Source: Geosiphon pyriformis
Taxonomy: Eukaryota; Glomeromycota; Glomeromycetes; Archaeosporales; Geosiphonaceae
NCBI GenBank assembly: GCA_016748015.1
Contig: JAAOMT010000525.1
Coordinates: forward strand, 173,363 to 237,362
DNA length: 64,000 nt
Reading direction: 5' to 3'
Shown here piece after piece: positions 12,412 to 25,442 of this stretch; within the stretch, counting starts at the first letter, position 1; every line of letters starts with the position of its first letter. A program made the translations under genes and the position numbers. Below the pieces are notes generated by a model, which saw only the letters and a program-made list of their open reading frames with translations, did not search any database and was not told the origin of the DNA.

Positions 12412-13275
12412 TTAATCGATTCTATAATCTAAAATGGTAATAATGTAGAGGACCGGTTTTTTAGATTGAGTTTCTTGGTTACTGGACTGACTGCTTGTTC
12501 CAGTAACCAGTCTTGTGATTGTTTTTTCACTGGTTTCTTTTTCGGATTCTGATTCAGACTTTTCTTCATGATTTTCAAACTCTGCTCCGAATTTTGGTTG
12601 AAAATGGGGTTTTTGGAATAGTAATGAATATTCTCCTGTAATTAGTATATCTCCCCAATTGCATTGTTTAAGCTTTTCAGTATAATTAGGAGTTCTTGAC
12701 ATTTGTGGAGTTGATGTGAATGATGATGCAGCTCCTAATGAAAGTTGAATCTTATTATCTGGAGAAAATTGTAAGATCTTTTTTCTGGCAAATGAAGGCG
12801 TTGCTTCTTTACTGATTGTGTAACGTTTTTTTGGGTATTTAGACGGGTGTTTCTAATTTTTGCTGATTTCTTTGCGATTAATTTCTGAGTTGTGAATGCA
12901 TTCTTTGGTGTTCTTTGTGAATATTGAGTAATTTTTGTTGGCATATTGCTCAATTTTGCGATGAATTTGAACAATAGTTGCAGCTACTGCTGTTGTTTCT
13001 TTTGTAGTAAATTGAGATAATTCTCTATATAATTGATGTTTCGCGTTGTGTGATTCTTCTTCCCTTCCTATGTGATAATTTATTCTGGCATTAATGTAAT
13101 AGGTAAGGGCGTTTTCAGCTGGACAACACTCTTCTGGTAGTATAAAATTACTTTGATGTTGTAAATAAAAGGCACAGCAGAATTCAAAAACAGTGAGATT
13201 AAGAGTTTTTGTTACCACCTTGGTTTTCCTTCTTTTTAGCAGTGAATTATTGCTAATTATTAGTTTTCTTTAATT
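12412..13275 (-). pseudogene. Unidentified protein gene, interrupted by one stop
   Basis: A minus-strand frame is open from about 13275 to TAA 12414-12412 except for a single TAG at 12855-12853; both halves are in the same frame, giving about 285 codons. The first half is well composed (FEFCCAFYLQHQSNFILP, then CCPAENALTYYINARI) with a probable helical stretch, ELSQFTTKETTAVAATIV. The second half is hydrophilic with an acidic Ser/Glu run (EEKSESESEKETSEK). No ATG lies at the 5' edge before an upstream stop, so a 5' exon is missing or the copy is truncated. The last ~58 bp recur at 47453-47510. I do not recognise the family; it may be a repetitive or TE-linked gene. Confidence 0.5.
12415..12473 (-). 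repeat. Dispersed 3'-end repeat, copy 1
   Basis: About 58 bp containing atcgattctataatctaaaa, shared with 47453-47510 with few differences. Here it encodes the C-terminus of the unidentified gene; at 47.5 kb it forms the C-terminus of a precursor pseudogene in another frame. Confidence 0.85.
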
Positions 13276-13912
13276 TCTTTTCCTCGTAGGGTTCACCAAA
13301 TATTATGGAATAGTTTTCTTGGTATATTTAAATGTTAATATCCCGTTTTAATTGCAATCAGTCTCTCATGAGTTTCTCAATTCTATTTGTGTAATAATGT
13401 TGATATTTATACTAAAAGCTTTCTTTTGATGTTGTAATGTAAGTTATTTCTCAATTCTGATTGTTGTGTATGTTTATATATTCCTTCCCAGAAACTAATC
13501 CAAAAATCTATTCACAGTAGTGGAGTCTTCTCTGAGACTATTTTTGCAATTGCCTAGAGTGTTTTTCTAATCTAGAAACATAGAATGTTAATGGCTTTTA
13601 GTGCTTTTCTTAATTCTCACAATAAAGCTTTTATCAATTAATAACAACATAAATAATCTTGATCAGAGATTATTCTTTCAAGAGATTCAGCTAATGAATA
13701 ATAATTTCATTCAATAAATGACACAAGTAAGTTTTTTAACACTCTGAAATAATTCAGTTTTCAATATATTTTTTTATTTCTTTTTGATTAAAGATTTCTT
13801 TGGATATTTATTTCAAAAGTAAAGACTAAAAGATAATTAATGTGGAAACTATTGAATAAATTGTTAGATAAATTGTTGAATGACTTGTTGTTTTTCTTAA
13901 TATTAAAGCTAC
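13276..13912. other. Intergenic
   Basis: No gene seen. It may contain the missing 5' end or promoter of the interrupted minus-strand gene to its left. Confidence 0.4.
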
Positions 13913-13914
13913 TA

Positions 13915-14520
13915 CAGAGGGTGTCCAAAAGTGTCCGAACAAACTTTGGAGTAACATTCCACATGCTTGAATAATTAGAAAAGCACGAGTTTATTACTAA
14001 ATTAAGTTAGTTAATTATTTAATTACGAGTTTTTTATTTTTTAAACACGCGTGTATAATGTTTTTTCGCGACGCGCATAATCGATTTTATTCATACTCGT
14101 TTTTTTATAAAAATGAAATGTAACGCGCATATAAGATTTTTTCGTCGTTTTTATTAAAACGAAATGGGAGTAAAAAAAGAATTAACGATTGCTCAACGTA
14201 ATACTATATGCTTATTACAACAGCATGGCAAGAAATATCGTGATATTGCCAACATAGTCAATCGCAGCTTGACAACAGTTTCGGATACAATAAAACGATT
14301 TAAAGAAACTGGTTAAATTGATTCAAGACCTCTTTCAGGACGTCCACGTTTATTTACTCACCAAAAATATCGCCGACTTAAACGTTTAGTAACACTTAAT
14401 GGAAAAATTTAGAAAATTACTATAAAATTATAAATATGTTGTTTATTTTGTTTTATTTTATAAAAAAATAAATATTATTGTTAAATAAAATCTTGTTCGG
14501 AAACTTTTGGACACCCTCTG
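13915..14520 (+). mobile_element. 606-bp Tc1-type non-autonomous transposon with TIRs
   Basis: Inverted repeats of about 29 bp at 13915-13943 (cagagggtgtccaaaagtgt...) and 14493-14520 (...acttttggacaccctctg) differ at only one or two positions and are flanked by TA dinucleotides (13913-13914, 14521-14522), the canonical Tc1/mariner target. The element is far too short for a transposase but retains a helix-turn-helix coding piece, so it is an internal-deletion derivative that can only move with help in trans. Confidence 0.93.
14164..14412 (+). pseudogene. Tc1-type transposase N-terminal DNA-binding remnant
   Basis: ATG at 14164 opens a frame whose first ~50 codons match the paired HTH of Tc1-like transposases (ELTIAQRNTICLLQQ, then YRDIANIVNRSLTTVSDTIK). 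A stop (TAA, 14314-14316) interrupts, followed in frame by the linker-like RPLSGRPRLFT, the GRPR-type AT-hook between the two HTHs. The catalytic domain is absent. Confidence 0.8.
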
Positions 14521-14522
14521 TA

Positions 14523-17164
14523 TATATATATATGTTTGCAGCTCTATGAAAAAACACATTGTAATACTTTCTTTTTGATATCTCAACCTGATGTTTGCTG
14601 TTATTACCAGTTGGTATTGGCCACTATTATGAGATGGTAACGACTATATTAATCATTATCTTTCTAAGATTATTACTGTACTATATTATGATTGGATAAT
14701 TTATATTATTATTATAATTTTTTTGCTAAATTCTTAAACTGTAATAGTGGTTTGATTGAATAATTACAAAATAGTAAACAATACAATCATATTTTAGTAT
14801 ATGTAAAAGTTTTTTTAGAAGTGTTTGAAGTTAGAATTATTATAAAACACATAAATATAAGTTTTTCAAATCTTTTATTTTTTTTTCTGCTAATAAAACT
14901 TACTAAAAAACTTTTTTTATAATAAAATTTCTTAAAACTCACTTCAAACTTATTATTGTACATGCTTTTTTCTGCTCTTATATTGTTAAAACTATGCTTT
15001 ATTATTATGTATTTCTTTGTTGTTATTATTCTTGTTTTTTTTGTTACTAAAACTAAACTTATAACTATATTATGTTTTTTTTTGTTATTTTTACTTAAAA
15101 CACTTTTATTATTATATTGAACTTTCATAAATATTATTTTAATATTACCAAATTATTTAAACTTTTTATTAAAGATTTAATTATAATTAGATACTTGTTA
15201 ACAACTTTTGAATCAGATTTAATAAAAATAAGCAATTAAATAATAATGAATAGAAAATATATGTTTATTAATTTTTTAAACTTCAAAAATCAAGTAGACA
15301 TAAAAATAATATTCTTTTTGAAAATCTTTACATAACTTAAAAGTAACTTTTTATTAATTACAAAGCTAGAATAAAAATAACTTGGTTTGTTATAATAATA
15401 AAAATTCGAATTAAAAGAGTAGAAAACATTCCTAATTATAATCATGCCTTTGATAAATGTTATATGTAAAAATAATCAAAATTTGTTAAAAAAATTGTTG
15501 TCAAAAAAGCATTCAAATCACAAATAATTGCCAATATTGTTTAAAAAAAAATTGAATAATTATATAAAAACTCGAGTATTAAGTATCTAAAAACTAACGA
15601 AATTTTTAATATTAAACACAATTTTATTGGTAAATTTAATTTAAAAATTAATATTCTTAGTATTAATAAGTTTCTAATTGAAAAAAATTATCAAGTAAAA
15701 TAATTTATTATTTAAAAATCTTGTCAAGATTTTTGTTTTACAACTTTAAAACAATCTGTAAATTTAATATATTATGGATAGCTAACTCTAATTAATTCTA
15801 TTCATAATATTAATAAATATAATTAGTACTTGTTTACTATATATATTAATAATAACAGTAAATATTAAAATGTTGATAATATTTTTTTGTTAATAAAAAA
15901 ACAGTAAAACAGTTACAACAAGATTAAATATTTTTTTTTATTGAATTTTATAATATATGCTCCTTAATTAAAATAGTATTAAAGCAAACAGTATTACAAC
16001 TACTTTTCTGGTTTTTATAAAAAAAAACAAAAGTGTAATGTTATTTTTTGTATAGTATATGTTGTTTAAACATAGATTAAAAACATTTATTATAATTCAA
16101 TTTTTAATAAGATAATATAAACAATACACAAAACAGCTTAAATTGGCTATATAAATACTATTCAAAATATTATAACTAACTGCAATTTAAGTAAATACAA
16201 AATATATTTTAAAAAAGTACTTAAATAATTCTAATAAACAGACACTTTGAATTTAACAATATTTATCTTATCTTTTTTAAGTAATTTTAACAAACTCTTT
16301 TAAGTTTTATTATAGTAAACTTAAAATAAAAACTTTTCATATATATAGTTTTATTAATAAAATTTATATTGCTGTTTTTTATAATCAATTTTTTGAATTC
16401 AGAATTTTCATTAAATATTATATTTTTTTAATTGTTTTTATTACTTTTTTATTTATATTTTAATTATTTTATTAATTATTACGTTTATTAATTGCTATTA
16501 TTTTTTTTATTGTAAGTACATATCATATAATTTTGGAAGTTAATACCAAGAAAAAGACTATTACAAAAAAAGTTGTTTTTAATTTTTACACTAAAACAAT
16601 CTCTATTGCCAATTTAAGTTCAAAGATTCTTATTAAAATTTACAAGTTTTTTTTTGTTTAAAAACTTATTTTAAAAGAGATACATGCTGTTTTAAAAAGA
16701 TTGCAAAAAGAAAAAAAGTGGCAAACTTTTATTTGCAAAATGTAATTACAAGTTTTTTTTACTAATATATGCCTTTTTGTTATTATGTTTTTTATAAATA
16801 ACTTTATAGTAATATTAATATTTTGATATTTAAGATATAAAAGAGTTTTTAAAAACTTTTAAGAAAAGCATTTTGGTGATATATCAGATTTGTGGCTTAA
16901 TAAAAGTATTTTAACATCAAAAAATTAATTGAAAATGAATAAATTATTTAAAAAAACTAGAGATTATTATTATAATTTAGCAAATAAATAAAATACAGAT
17001 AAAGTAAAAAAAAAACAATTAATAAGTTTTTTGACTAATTTGTAATAATAAAATTAAATGTTTTTTTCGCCTATTTTTATATATTATTAATGTTAATTAG
17101 TAAGTTAATTTTGTTAACCAAAATTTATTATGTAAAAATTAAAACTAATTTTACTAGTTTATGT
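14523..17164. other. AT desert, no gene seen
   Basis: Extremely AT-rich DNA without a supportable gene. The 113-codon minus-strand frame at 14787-15128 is Lys/Ile/Asn-rich low-complexity translation with no motif. Given the neighbours, this is probably transposon sequence decayed past recognition by eye. Confidence 0.4.
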
Positions 17165-19545
17165 TATGTGTTGTTAATTAAAAATAACTAATTATATAAC
17201 TAATTTGTCTTGCTTTAAAAATCTCTTAAACTAAGCATAAATTATGCTTTTTTTTACATATAATTAGCTACTTAAATTAGTTAAGATTATATTATATATT
17301 TATATTAACTGAAATTATATTATTTATGTTTAAAAAAAAATGAATATTTGTTATATATTTTAAAACAAACTCCAAAAGTCTTATTAACTTCAAGCAATTT
17401 TATCACATTATCAGAAAAAAATAAGAATAAATTATTAATAACAAATAATATAGAGTTATTATAGAATAACAAACTATTTTTTTTTTATAATTGTTTTATA
17501 TTTTGTTTAAATCAACCAAATTTTATTCTAGTAAGCTATTATAAGACTATAAACAAAATCTATAATTTTGCTAGCAATTAATTTAGAATTTTTAAAAACA
17601 GAAAATAACTCTTGAAATTAATCATTAAAAACAAAAAACTTGTTAAAAACTTTATATAAAACATTATTAAAAATACATAAAAACAACAAATGTAATACAT
17701 ATAATATAAATTTTACAAATCAAATACTAATTTTTACAGCACAATATAAGATTTAAATACAAACTACAAAATTTATCTTATAAAAAAAAAATCAAAAAAC
17801 TTAATATTATTACAAAAAAGACATAAAATATTAAAATAAAATTTTTTATACAATTGTTTACAAATAACAATAAGTAAATAATAATATAAAATCTTCATAA
17901 AATAGAGGTATAAACTAACAGTAAACTTGTTTATAAAACTAGATAACATATAAGAATTTAAATACAAATTAAAAATAATTTAACCTAATTTTTATATCAA
18001 AATTAACTTTTTAATATATTTAATTTCCTGTTCTAAAAACATTACAAATAAAATATTAAGCATTTTTAAAAACTATTATATTGCCAGTTTTTATAAATTT
18101 TTTTTAAACTTTAATTGGCAGCATTAATTTTAAAAAAAGCAGTGCTTGTCATTTTGCTAACTATTTTATTGCTTAATATACTTAAATATGGCTTGATTTT
18201 TAACTAAATAACACAAAGTTTTTAATCTTAATTAATATTTAAAATATAATACTTTTTTAGTTAATAATATTGTAAAAATCTGGTAAAATTAAATCAAATT
18301 TAGAAATACAAATATCTAAAGTGATTTAACTATCTAAATTAATTACATTACTAAAAAAAGTATATATTTTAAAGACAAAACAATAACTTGTAAATTGGCT
18401 AATATAGAAAAAATTATGTTATATATTCTAATATTAATTATTAAGTTTAAATTATTAAAAAACACATTAATATTATTTTTCATATTTAAAAAACCCAAAT
18501 TATACAAAAATCTATTAGTATAAATATTAACAATATTCAACTTAATTATATGTAAATCAGTTTTAACTAAAAAAAAATTCACTTAAATTAAAAATATTTA
18601 AAGACTGATTATTTATAATTAATAGTAATATAAAACAATTATTCAACAAATTTTTTAAAAAATTGACTGTTAAACTAAACTAATTCAGCACTAAGCTTTT
18701 ATAATTTAATTTTTTTAATTACACATATTTTTTTTTATTATAAAACTGCTTAGCAAAAGTAATATCAAATTTCTTAAATAAGCAAAACATATTAACAAAG
18801 CTCAATTCACTTAAAACTAAAGACATTAAAATTTTATCTAATATACAAAAAACAGAAAACAAATTATTTGTAAAAAAAATATTATATTCTTTAAAAATTT
18901 TTATTATTTTAGCTAAAAAATTGTTTATTAATCTAATATTTAAATAAACTGAAAATTGCAAAAAGTAATTTGAAAATTAACAAAAACTTATAAATTCAAA
19001 AATTTGTAATTGAAAAATTAACTAAAAATATTTTTTATATTTAAAAAATATATTATTAATACTATTTTATTCTTTGCTTGTATTTATTTAAAAGTCTTTA
19101 AACTATATAGTGAAGAATAGTAACTATATTATTTGGAAAATTTAATAGCAGACTAGTTTTTAACTTTAAGTTTTTCTAATCATAATATCTTATTTATTAT
19201 ATATATTCAAAAAACAAGACTAAATTATGTTTTATAATTGACAATAAGTTGTAATATAGCAAAAACCAAATAAAATAATTGCTTATTTGAAACAGTTTTT
19301 TTAAAATTATATTGGCAAAAAACTTAATATTAAAGTGTGTTTTGGCCAGACTAAGTTTAAATAAATTATATAAAGATAAAAAAATATTTAAGTATTTATA
19401 AAATTCTTTTTTTGGTAATTAAAATAAATTAGTTATTAATCAACAATAAAAAACATTAATTCTGTAATTATTAAAAATAGTTACTGTTTTGTTATTATTA
19501 ATTAGAATATTATTAATCTGAAAAATCTTTGATAATTTTTAATTT
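17165..19545 (-). mobile_element. AT-converted LINE, 5'-truncated (minus strand)
   Basis: Fragments collinear with ORF2 of the near-intact LINE at 31-37.9 kb are readable on the minus strand. They include a counterpart of the palm/thumb region near 19540-19250, the LVLGDSCFFKC segment as LVLSELSFVNM (18961-18719), the RNase H core MGAAVFFKDINLG as MKNNINVFFNNLN with LQVIVLSLKYI for LQVIALALECV (18582-18343), and the zinc-finger region near 17967-17773. The 3' UTR counterpart (gcataatttatgcttagttt, minus strand) lies near 17250. Differences are mainly transitions toward A/T. The 5' half including the endonuclease is absent. Confidence 0.85.
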
Positions 19546-19780
19546 TTTAAATTATTTATTTAAGTTATTATTATTAAATAATAACTAAAATTTTTTAAAT
19601 ATAAAAAATTTAATATAATTTATATTAAATTAATATAAATGTTTTAATTAACAAATAAATTAATATTAATAATAATTTAAAAATAATTAATTTTTGATTT
19701 TATTAAAATTATGTGTAATTAATTTAATTGTGGTTTTTTATTATAAATAATAAATTTTATAATATATATATAATGATTCA
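19546..19780. repeat. Repeat fragment interrupted by the hAT element (left part)
   Basis: About 19640-19745 matches 55165-55290, including attaaaattatgtgtaatta and ttaatttaattgtggttt. At 55 kb the sequence continues into a segment found here only after the hAT element (about 23470-23560), so the 55-kb copy resembles an empty site. Confidence 0.6.
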
Positions 19781-22700
19781 GGCTCAATTATATTTCTAAT
19801 TTTATAATATTTCGGATTTTAAGTATAGTCGTAAATTCAGATTCTTAATTTTATAAATAGTCTGTAATTTTGTAAATAGTTCTTAATTTTAATTTTAATA
19901 TATAAAGGCTTAAAACTCCAATACTTAAAACTTTTTTAACAATATTAATACTATTGTAATCAAAAAAATTCTAGTATAATTTACTCATAAACAAATATTT
20001 GTACATAATTATTAGGATAAAAAAGTATATTATTGCAAAAAAAAATTTCAAAAAAAAACTAAAATTTTAACATGTCTAATTAGAAACAAGTATCAAAACA
20101 AGTATCAGAACAAATATCAAGTTTTTCTATATAACTTAATAAAAAAAATAAAAAAAAAAGTGTCAGACCAAAGTTTATAGTCTGAAAAACATATATTAAA
20201 CAAAGACAACAAATATTAAAAGAGTATTATAATACTACTTACAACTTTTGTGACAAGTTTTGGTATAAAAAATTACTAGAAAAATGTGAAAATTATTTAG
20301 CAAATTTTTGTCAAAAAGTTTTAATTAATACTCGAGATTTTTTTTTTAATTGTCTAACTATTCAAACTATTGACAATAATTCACAAAAATTTCCTAAAAC
20401 CAAATGTAAATTCAATAATTATTCTGTCTAATCCCAAACTTCCAAAAATCAAGCCAAGTCATAGATTTTATTGAAAGTACAAAATTGACTGAAAGAAGAA
20501 CTAACAAAATAAATTATGTGCTTATTAAAGCTTTTGTGGTTTGTGGAATCCTATAGCAGACTATTGAAAATTCATTTTTTATTATTTTTCTTAAAACACT
20601 CTGATCAGAATATATACTACTCTTAAAAAATACTTTATCTGAACAGTTTTTGGCTCAAAAATTGGCAGTAGTAAATTAACAAGTTATTAAAAAACTAGAA
20701 AGTTAAAAAAATTTAATATTATATAAGTTATTTATTTAGAAGCTTGAACAATAATAAATTGATATTAATATTACTAGTTTTTATGAATTTTTTTGGTTAT
20801 TTTTATTTAAGCTTGTGATAAATAGACTAATTCTTTGAACAAATCAATTTAGAATTTTGTAATTCATACTTCAAACTATCATAAATATTTTTGGAGTCTT
20901 AAGAACTTAATCAAAAAAAGTCATACTCAAAATTTATTAGCCCAAAAACTAAAGCATATAATTGAAACCATTGGACTAAGTAAGTTTTCTGCTATAGTTA
21001 CTGATATAAAAGCTAATATACAAATTGCATAATATATAGTAACTATAAAATACAAACACATAATTAACACAAAATGTATTGCATATGTAATAAATTTTAT
21101 TTTCAAAGACATATATAAGCACAGTAGTTAATTATTTCAAAAATAGTCATCAACCTGGTAAGAATACATTCTTATTTATTTTTCAAATTAATAATACTTA
21201 CTATTATATAATAGATTAAAAATTGAGAGATTTGGCCAAGAAAATTTAAGTTAAAGAGAGTGGTTTGAAATGATAAGTTAAAATTTAATGGCATACTATA
21301 TATGACTGTGCAAATTTAGTTTTGTGCTATAAAATTTCTTTGGATATCATAAATATTAATACTTAATATGATTTTTAAAGTAAGTTTATTTTTTAATACT
21401 TACTTTCTATTTTAGATGTGTTATAATTTCTCAGACTTACTTTTATTCTCTTTCTTGGATGCTTTAAAAAGTCATGCTTTTTTTAATGACTTGCATACAC
21501 TATTCTTTACCTTATATTCTCTCAAAAAAGCAATTGCTAATCTGAAATCCCATAATTGTTTACTCTTAAACTGTTTTATAAGACTGGTTCAATTAAATGC
21601 CACTATTAAGAAATTATCTGTTACAAATTATTGTATATTTCAGCAGCAATTAATTGTTATATTTAACAAATAATTTGAAGAGTTTAATAATAAAGTCTAT
21701 TTTTTATGTTTTTTTTTACATCTGAATTATAAAGATAAGGTTTTTTTATTTACATTTTTTTCTATTATATATTATCATTCTAATATATTATTTTATTTTA
21801 CAGAAATAGTTTTTGCTCAGAGCATTTTTCATAATATTGTACTTGCTGCCAACAATTTTTTTAAAAAAATGAGCAAACAATATTATTTTATAAAGAATTA
21901 ATGATTCAAATATGTGTTTATTGTAAAAAACTCTTACTGTTTGATGTTTGTTTTTAAGATAATAAATTTTCATAACTTTGGTGGTCATTTATTAAAGATT
22001 GTTTTGCCAAAGATAAGAATCATATATGTTAGCTTACAATAAACTTTTTGCAATCATTTCCAATATAGCAGCACATAAAAAAATTTGGTTAATGTTTAGA
22101 TAGTATTATAAAAAATGTTAAGTTTAATTTACTCTAAACAAAATTAAAAGTATGCAAAAATTAGCTGTGTTTTATATCTCTAATATTAAAAAAGAACTAT
22201 ATTATTATAGCATTGACAAAACCACTAGTGAACTGTGAAAAATAATTAATAAAGCCAAAATATTCAATAATAATAATGACAAAGATATCATATCTGAACC
22301 CAGAAATCCTAATATTGATTAAAGTCACATTAGTAAGAAGAAAATATAAGAGAAGAAAAATTTTACATTAGAAAGATAGATAAATTTGAATGCAAAAGAA
22401 TTTACATCAGATTTTGGTGAATTTATTGAAAAAAATAGTAAAAATGAGAGAAAAATGATGGTTCAAATGGTGATTGATAACACAAATTTAGATGATGAGA
22501 AATGGAATCCAAAAAAGACTGTAAATTAATATATAAAGAAGTAATTAAAAACAATTAAAGAACAATTTAGTAGAAATAATAATAAAGTGTCTTTTACTAT
22601 AAATTCTTAACAATTTTTATCACAATATACTATTTAAACTTAATAGGAATGGAATTAACATTATCTAATAACTTTGCAATATTACAGATATTATTTAGAC

Positions 22701-23465
22701 TTATCAAATTGTCTAATAAAAAAAACATTTTTTTGCTACAATGGCTTTTTAACTTTACAATTTACATTATAAACACCTAGATTTAGATTGGTATTGTCCA
22801 ATAGCTTTCCGACTTTACTACTAATATAGTATTATAAAATTAGTTTTAATCAAGAATAAAATAATGTTATTCAATAAAAAACTCTTTTTGTCGCAATGAT
22901 GATCTGGCAAGCAAATTTTTTGCCAAGTTTCGACTAAAGAAAATAATGTTAGTATAATCATAAAATTGTTTTAATTGCAAGTAACATCTAGACTTACCAA
23001 GAATAGGTAATGTTGTCCAATAAAAACTTCTCTCATTTTTTACTATCATTAATATAATTTAACACTATAAAATTAGTAAAGTAGATTTAATAACTTTCCA
23101 ATTTTATAAGTTTTATTGGAAGTGAATTAATATTATCTGATAAAAATATTTTTTTGTCACAATGACTTTTTGACTTTATTACTTATATTACAAGTACTAG
23201 TAATAAAAAACTTTTTTTGCCATAATGGCTTTTTGACTTATACTAGCATTATAAAATTGGTTTTTGATAGGTAGTATCATTTAATAAAAATTTTTTTTTC
23301 ACAATAATAATTTGACATACTGAGTTTTAATTATAAAAATAATTTTAAATATTTCGGCAATTGAAAATTTATAGAATTATGGTTTTTTGTCTTGTTGTTC
23401 TAAATTTATTTAGGACTATTTTAATTTGGATTTCAGGCTAAATATTTCGGTTTAGCCCAAATTAC
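19781..23465 (+). mobile_element. Decayed hAT-superfamily DNA transposon
   Basis: About 3.7 kb. The left end has caggctcaa and the right end tttagcccaa, imperfect short inverted termini. The interior keeps recognisable hAT pieces on the plus strand: a BED-like zinc finger (FCDKFWYKKLLEKCENYLANF, about 20238-20305), a segment matching transposases annotated with DUF659 (INYVLIKAFVVCGI near 20505-20550; later a decayed SAIVTD-like motif with a CIAHVINLI-like counterpart near 20975-21115), a C-terminal half with FNDLHTLFFTLYSLKKAIA and HNCLLLNCFIRLVQLNA (about 21500-21610), and a tail FTSDFGEFIEKNSKNERKM (about 22401-22457). Numerous stops make it inactive. The 8-bp target duplication is not resolvable in this AT-rich context. 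Confidence 0.72.
22690..23330 (+). repeat. Imperfect repeats in the hAT 3' subterminal region
   Basis: At least five copies of a motif resembling aataaaaaactttttttgtc followed by acaatgactttttgacttta occur at about 22705, 22873, 23017, 23137, 23203 and 23283, with irregular 65-170 bp spacing. Subterminal repeats are known transposase-binding sites in some hAT elements; that role here is inference. Confidence 0.65.
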
Positions 23466-24309
23466 TATATAAATATATATATTAATAATAATAAACTTAA
23501 TTATTATATAGTTTTTAATATTGTTATAATTTTAATTATAATAAAATAACTTTTTTTTCATATTTTTATAATAACAACTAGAGCAAAAAGTAAAAAATTT
23601 GCAACTTTTTTATTTTTTAAAACAACTAATAATATTTTTATTAATAAAATATTTACAACTATAGAAACTGTTTAATAATATTCTATAAGAACACTTTTTT
23701 TAAATAAAATAATAATTAATTATTTATTAATTTAAGAATATTTTTTATCTTTAAATAAAAGTTTTTTTTGTCTTAAATTTCTTTAAAAAAGTTCATTTGA
23801 AATAGTTTTATGTGATTTTTGTCTTTTTTAGAGCTTTAAAAGTATTTAATAAGAAGCTAGCAATTAAGTTATATTTTTTTTTATTGTTGCTTAAATAGCC
23901 AAAAAAACCAAAATAGTTAAAAACAACTTTTTAAATTTTCTGTTATATTAAATAGCAATCTTTTTAAAATATTTAAAAATTTTTTTTCTGGTATTTTTGG
24001 TATTAGTTTTTTGTCTTAAAGCCAATTTTTTTATTTATTTTTGTTATTTTGCCAATTTTGTATTATTTGTATCAATTATAATACTTAATTATATTATAGC
24101 TGAAAATAAAAATATGTTTGCTAATTTTAATTTGAATTAGCTTTTGATTATATTATTTAATATATTAATCTTTAACCAATTTTTTGCATATGTTTTTAAT
24201 TAATAAATTTAATAAAAAACAAAAATTTTCTTAATTGAATTAAGATTAAAAACCATTTAAAATGTTTTAAGCAATATTAAAATAGATTAAATAAAAAGTG
24301 AAACTGTAT
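23466..24309. other. AT desert, right flank of hAT insertion
   Basis: The first ~95 bp match 55310-55400 (ttattatatagtttttaata) and continue the repeat interrupted by the hAT element. No gene is visible in the remainder. Confidence 0.45.
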
Positions 24310-25325
24310 ACTCTTCCTTTTTTTTGCCAAGTAAAATTTTTAAACAGTTTATTATAACTGAAAATACAGTTGTTTCTGGCAATACTTATTACTTTATCTA
24401 CAATTTATATAAATTTATATATTGTGTTTAATAAAAAAATGGTTTTGGTTGAAATGTGTTACCAAATAATTTAATTTAAAAAATGAATTGGCTGTTTACT
24501 ACAAAGATATAATATTTTAATTTACATATGTTTTCTGATTTTATTAGCATAAAGTCTGCTAATTTACACATATATTTAATAAAAGTTGTATATTGCTGTT
24601 TGCTAATAGCTATCAAAAAAAAACTATATAATAAGAGATATTTTAGGGTATTGTGTTTGTTATATAATAAAATAGAGCTCTTGAATTATGTTTTTATTTG
24701 CTCTAAAAATATTAAAATTAATGAAAAGATACTGACAGAGTTCTTTAATATTTAGATATTTTTAATAAAAATTTGTACTTCTATTTTATCTGTTGTACTA
24801 AAAACTCTTTCCAGATATTTATTTAATATAAATTTACATACTATAATTTGTAAAAAATTTGTGCTAAAAAAAAAAGTTTTAAAGATTATAATGGTTTTTA
24901 AAGACAAAAAAAAATTTTGATAACTATAATTACATTTTTAGAATGATTAATAGAAAATTATCACTTAAAAATACAACTTAATAAGTCTAAATATAGTATA
25001 AATATAGGGAAAACCAGTCTAGTAGATAATAGTAATATAATATTTGATTTAACTATTAATATAATGAATAATTTGTTAGATAATATAATTTATTTTCTTA
25101 AGTCAACTAATCTTTTTACAGTTAGTTTTAATAAGCACAAGCCATACTTGTTTTTTTTTGGTTTAAATAATAATATAAAAATATATATAAATATATAATA
25201 TTGTGTTATTTAGTCTAAATAGCTGGCTATATGTAGTAAATACATAAATCATGTTTAATTTAAATTACTTAATTTGATTTTGTATATTAGATAATAATTG
25301 GGTTTTACTTGTTAAAATAAAAAAA
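24310..25325 (+). mobile_element. AT-converted LINE 3' part (plus strand)
   Basis: Collinear with the end of LINE ORF2 and its 3' UTR. It shows a VVSGN segment matching VAVSGN (about 24370), then the region before the zinc finger (AIKKKLYNKRYFRVLCL for AVRKHLYDRRYPSVVCL; 24528-24755). The 3' UTR match at 25200-25320 includes agctggctatatgtagtaaa against gactggtcatgtgtagaaag of the near-intact element, and ends in a short A-rich tail. Sequence upstream of about 24310 cannot be assigned by eye. Confidence 0.8.
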
Positions 25326-25401
25326 ACTGTTTATTATAAATTGTATTATTTATTAAATAAACTTAAATATAAATTAATAAAAATAATATAAGTAAATTTA
25401 G

Positions 25402-25442
<41 letters not shown>

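Noticed and set aside
14787-15128. 113-codon minus-strand frame, Lys/Ile rich
   Set aside because: Low-complexity translation of AT-rich DNA with no motif; expected by chance in decayed repeats.
19781-23465. Interpretation of the hAT region as a LINE copy
   Set aside because: The BED-like finger and transposase blocks fit hAT, and the flanks rejoin at an empty site; no reverse transcriptase motif is present.
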